Assembly (NCBI GenBank): GCA_001414345.1
Contig: LLCB01000009.1
Coordinates: 347,336-411,335, forward strand
From: Hymenoscyphus infarciens
Lineage: Eukaryota > Ascomycota > Leotiomycetes > Helotiales > Helotiaceae
Direction of reading: 5' to 3'
DNA length: 64,000 nt
The notes under the pieces are model-generated. The model was not told where the DNA came from. It ran no database searches and saw only the letters and a list, made by a program, of their open reading frames with translations. The stretch's first letter is position 1. Each line of letters starts with the position of its first letter. Shown here piece by piece: positions 61,044-64,000 of the stretch. The position numbers and the translations under genes are program-made.

Positions 61044-62934
61044 ATGGCCGCGTTCACGATTCCAATCCTTGCGGTTCTAGTGCTGATAGTAGTTGTATAC
61101 CGATACTGGTATAGTAACCAGAAAGTGTTGCCACCTGGAGTGCGTCCTCTTCCAGGCCCCAAAGGTACATCTCTCCTTCCTTCCATCCCCACCTCGATAT
61201 ACGTATCTAACAAAGCCTCGCCTTGAACAGGACTTCCCTTCATCGGCCGAGTGCACGATGTACCTAGCACAGCAACATGGTTGAAATTTTGGGAATGGTC
61301 GCAGGTGTATGGTCCGATTTACCAGATGGAAATTTTTGGATCAGTTCACGTTTGGATATCAACTGAGCAGGTCGCCAACGACTTGATGGCCAAACGTGGA
61401 TCCGTATATTCCGACCGACCAAAGATTCCAAACCTACCAGATAATCGGACAAGTGGTGACTACTTGCCGTTACTTGGTCGAAATGGTCAGTATAGAAGGA
61501 AGTTTTCTTCAATCGCAAAATCAAACTCAACACAGGACAGTATGGTAACGTGATATCAGACACCTGGAAAAGGCAACGGAAATTTGCCCATCATATCTTT
61601 ACGCGAGCCAACACCGAATCGCAATACGCATATCCCACCCTGGAACGTAAGAGACTACTCCACGGGCTATTGAAGAACCCAGCGGATTATGTTTTCCTCA
61701 TGGAGGCTTATACTGGAAGGACAATCTCTCGCTTATCATGGGGCTCTGCTGCGCTAGCACCACAGTTGAAAATAGATGCTTTTGGTCTACTATCGGCGAT
61801 CAGCCCCAGTGGTGCTGTACCCAATGTCGTTGCATGGTTGGAACATTTGCCTGCGTGGTTGAGGTAGGACTTCTCGTTGTTTTCCTTGCCAGTATCGAAG
61901 CTAATGCGAGGCAAAGCCCTTGGAAAAAGGCAGAAAAGGCCCGACACGACGCAGAGAATGTGTTTTTCCGAGAGTCCTTGAACAGCGTTAAAGAGGCAGC
62001 ATCGAAGGGAGACATTGATCCTAGCTATGCGAAGACCTTCCTGGAGGGCAGAGAGAAAGGCGGTTGGGAAGACCTGGAATGGTCGTATCTTGTAAGCGAT
62101 TTCCAAGTCACCAGTTCTCATTGCGAGTACTGATTTTCGAATTTCCAGATCGGAATGATGGCAATTGCCGGGGCGTTGACTATTGCAAGTCCACTGCAGT
62201 CCTACATTTTGGCCATGGTGCACCACCCGGTGTGGCAAACAAAGATGCAAGAGGAGATTGAAAGTGTCTGTGGAGAAAGGTGTCCGGAGTGGGAGGATCG
62301 AGAAAATCTACCCGTCGTCCGATCGGTCGTGAAGGAGATATTGCGATGGAGACCTCCAGTCCCAACTGGTCAGTCATACTCGACCCCTATCTCTGGAACA
62401 AATGTTGACAACTTCTAGGTATTCCGCATCGTCTTGAAGCCGACGATATTTATGGAGAATACTTCATACCAGCTGGTGCCACAATCCACGCCCTTGAATG
62501 GTACAAAAAAATTCCTTTGATGCTGAATGGTGCTAACTACTTTCAGGGGAATTTCCCGTGATCCAGAGAAGTATCCCGATCCAGAAGCATTCCGTCCCGA
62601 ACGTTGGCTCGATCCTTCGTTTCCTTCATATCGTGAACCCCTCACGGAATTTCCGAATCTGAAAAACTACCACCAGTTCGGTTACGGTCGTCGAACCTGT
62701 CAAGGAGTCGAGATTGTTGATCAAGAGTTGTTTATCGTCATGTCGGGAATGGCATGGGCGTTTAATATCCAGAAAAAGAAGGATGCTTCAGGGAATGAGG
62801 TCGAAGTACCCTGGAACAAATATACCAGTTTGTTGATAGCGAAGCCAGATCCGTTTGAGTTCGATTTGACAGTAAGAAGCGAGAATAAGAGGAAGATAAT
62901 TGTGGAAAATGGCGAAACCGTAAATAACCTGTGA
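61044..62934 (+). CDS. Cytochrome P450 monooxygenase, 514 aa, seven exons
   Basis: Haem-thiolate oxygenase anchored in the ER membrane. Model: join 61044-61164, 61231-61485, 61560-61863, 61917-62091, 62149-62368, 62419-62500, 62547-62934; six introns of 46-74 nt, 1545 nt. N-terminal membrane anchor (residues 5-20, IPILAVLVLIVVVYRY) followed by the proline hinge LPPGVRPLPGPKGLPFIG. TWKRQRKFAHH is the C-helix WxxxR motif. The I-helix reads MMAIAGALTIAS near 288-299, lacking the acidic residue of the usual AGxDT. ExxR is E348/R351 (KEILRWRPP). FRPERW lies at 401-406 and the haem loop FGYGRRTCQG has C437. It resembles the O-methylsterigmatocystin-oxidoreductase-like group of fungal secondary-metabolism P450s. 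Intron 3 uses an AAAG acceptor but restores WLSPWKKAEKARHD. The divergent position suggests it modifies the PKS product; P450s are not a required step of DHN melanin synthesis. Confidence 0.9.
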
Positions 62935-63740
62935 GCGGTATGTCAATGGGTTGGGCCAAGAATGCGTTGCAAAGATACATGATGGGCCATGGCGTTGTAG
63001 CGAGTTTGACTTCATATCGTAATTAGATTCTTCAAAGGATTTTACTCCTGAGTATTGCAACACTGTGTCGTCTGCCTTGTGTGTCCTATTCTCCTCGCCT
63101 TTCCATTTGCTTGGTATCATTGGTCCCCCGGCGTATTGTTTCCACTCCACGATCCAAAATTTGTCGTATACGACATGGGAGAGCCGCATGGTGCTGAATA
63201 CCCCATCAAGGTATTTTTGTATTGCTGATCACCTCCAGATTCAAAGAACGATGAAGTTGCAGATCCCTCCATAAAAAGGAAGCACATCACCCTCTCGTCG
63301 GGGTTCCGCGACCTCCACTCCGGGGGGGGGGGGGGGGGGGGTTATGTTGTCATGGACCAGCTTCGGACCAGTCACATCTTCGAGCCGTTTTGATTCGGGC
63401 AGTTGTACGAAGGCCTCATCGTGAGAGGTGGAAATAGCATATGCTGTTGATTTTTGTAACTTAAATCCAAGAAACTTGGAAGACCGTTGCATTCACAGAA
63501 CGCCAGGTTCGCCGAGAGGTGCTGACACTATCATGACCAACGTAGATATACGGGCATGCTGGCAAAAGGGTTCGGCGTTCGTGATCGAGGGTTGCGATTT
63601 CGCGGATGGGGTGGGCAGAAGTGTGGTGTTGTCGAAATTGAAGGCCGGGGTTCTGACGAGGCTAGTGTCATTGGGGCATCGTTCATACAGACACACCTTC
63701 ATATTTATCTGGACAAAATGATGCGATATCGGGAACAGTG
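62935..63740. other. 3' flank of the P450, no gene seen
   Basis: Short open frames only. It contains a run of 20 G (63322-63341) preceded by TCC. Confidence 0.5.
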
Positions 63741-63744
63741 TGGT

Positions 63745-63905
63745 CGATAGTATTTAGAATATTGTACCACCACGATATATTGTTGGAAACCCACTTTAAT
63801 ACGTACTATTTATACCATTTAAATGCCACGATATCCAACAATATTATCCTTTATATTGTTGGTATTTTAATCGATATCATGATAATATCGTGGTGTTGCC
63901 AAGCC
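63745..63905. repeat. AT-rich fold-back sequence at the window end
   Basis: CCACGATAT and CCAACAATAT blocks occur in both orientations (for example ACCACCACGATATATTGTTGG, GCCACGATATCCAACAATAT, ATATTGTTGGTATT and ATATCGTGGTGTTG). The arms can pair into one or two hairpins. It looks like the terminal part of another transposon or island continuing beyond the window. Confidence 0.6.
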
Positions 63906-64000
63906 ACAATATTTAAGCTTTTTACCCCGGATTTTACCCCACTTCTTTTCAGCCTTTTATTTTAGCTTTATATAGCACAACGTATAATACAAAAAATATA

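Overview
This is a filamentous ascomycete genome segment. The evidence is short spliceosomal introns (about 46-230 nt, GT..AG), a fungal plasma-membrane proton ATPase, Zn2Cys6 regulators, a non-reducing iterative polyketide synthase, and alternation between gene-bearing DNA of normal composition and extremely AT-rich islands. The islands hold transposon relics whose codons have decayed by C-to-T/G-to-A transitions (W, Q and R codons to stops, H to Y, D to N), the signature of repeat-induced point mutation (RIP). The gene set resembles a leotiomycete (Botrytis/Sclerotinia/Helotiales-type), but that placement is an inference.

Layout. 1-4600: AT-rich island with a decayed Tad-like LINE at the edge and many simple repeats. 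4600-10370: normal-composition DNA in which I recognise no gene. 10371-13712: a P-type H+-ATPase (+). 13713-18000: simple repeats and two back-to-back small TIR elements. 18183-20145: a TPR protein (+). 20906-21429: a small TA-flanked TIR element. 21707-22455: a broken MFS transporter (-). 25224-26148: tetrahydroxynaphthalene reductase (-). 27310-30685: a Cmr1-type melanin regulator (-). 35461-40797: a decayed tyrosine-recombinase retrotransposon of the DIRS/Ngaro kind with split direct repeats. 41818-43053: an AflR-type Zn2Cys6 regulator (-). 45937-52842: a 6.9-kb TIR transposon with an rve-type transposase, decayed. 53281-59831: a SAT-KS-AT-PT-ACP-ACP-TE polyketide synthase (-). 61044-62934: a cytochrome P450 (+) divergent from the PKS. 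62935-64000: a non-coding flank running into another AT-rich fold-back sequence.

How it fits together. The reductase, the Cmr1-type regulator and the two-ACP non-reducing PKS are three hallmark parts of 1,8-dihydroxynaphthalene (DHN) melanin synthesis. They lie within about 35 kb, together with an AflR-type regulator and a P450 that may be local additions. The two large transposon islands (35-41 kb and 46-53 kb) separate the reductase/Cmr1 pair from the AflR-type gene and that gene from the PKS/P450 pair, so this looks like a melanin gene cluster opened up by transposon insertion. No scytalone dehydratase gene was seen in the window. All exon models come from reading frame continuity, splice consensus and family knowledge; none was confirmed by transcript data.
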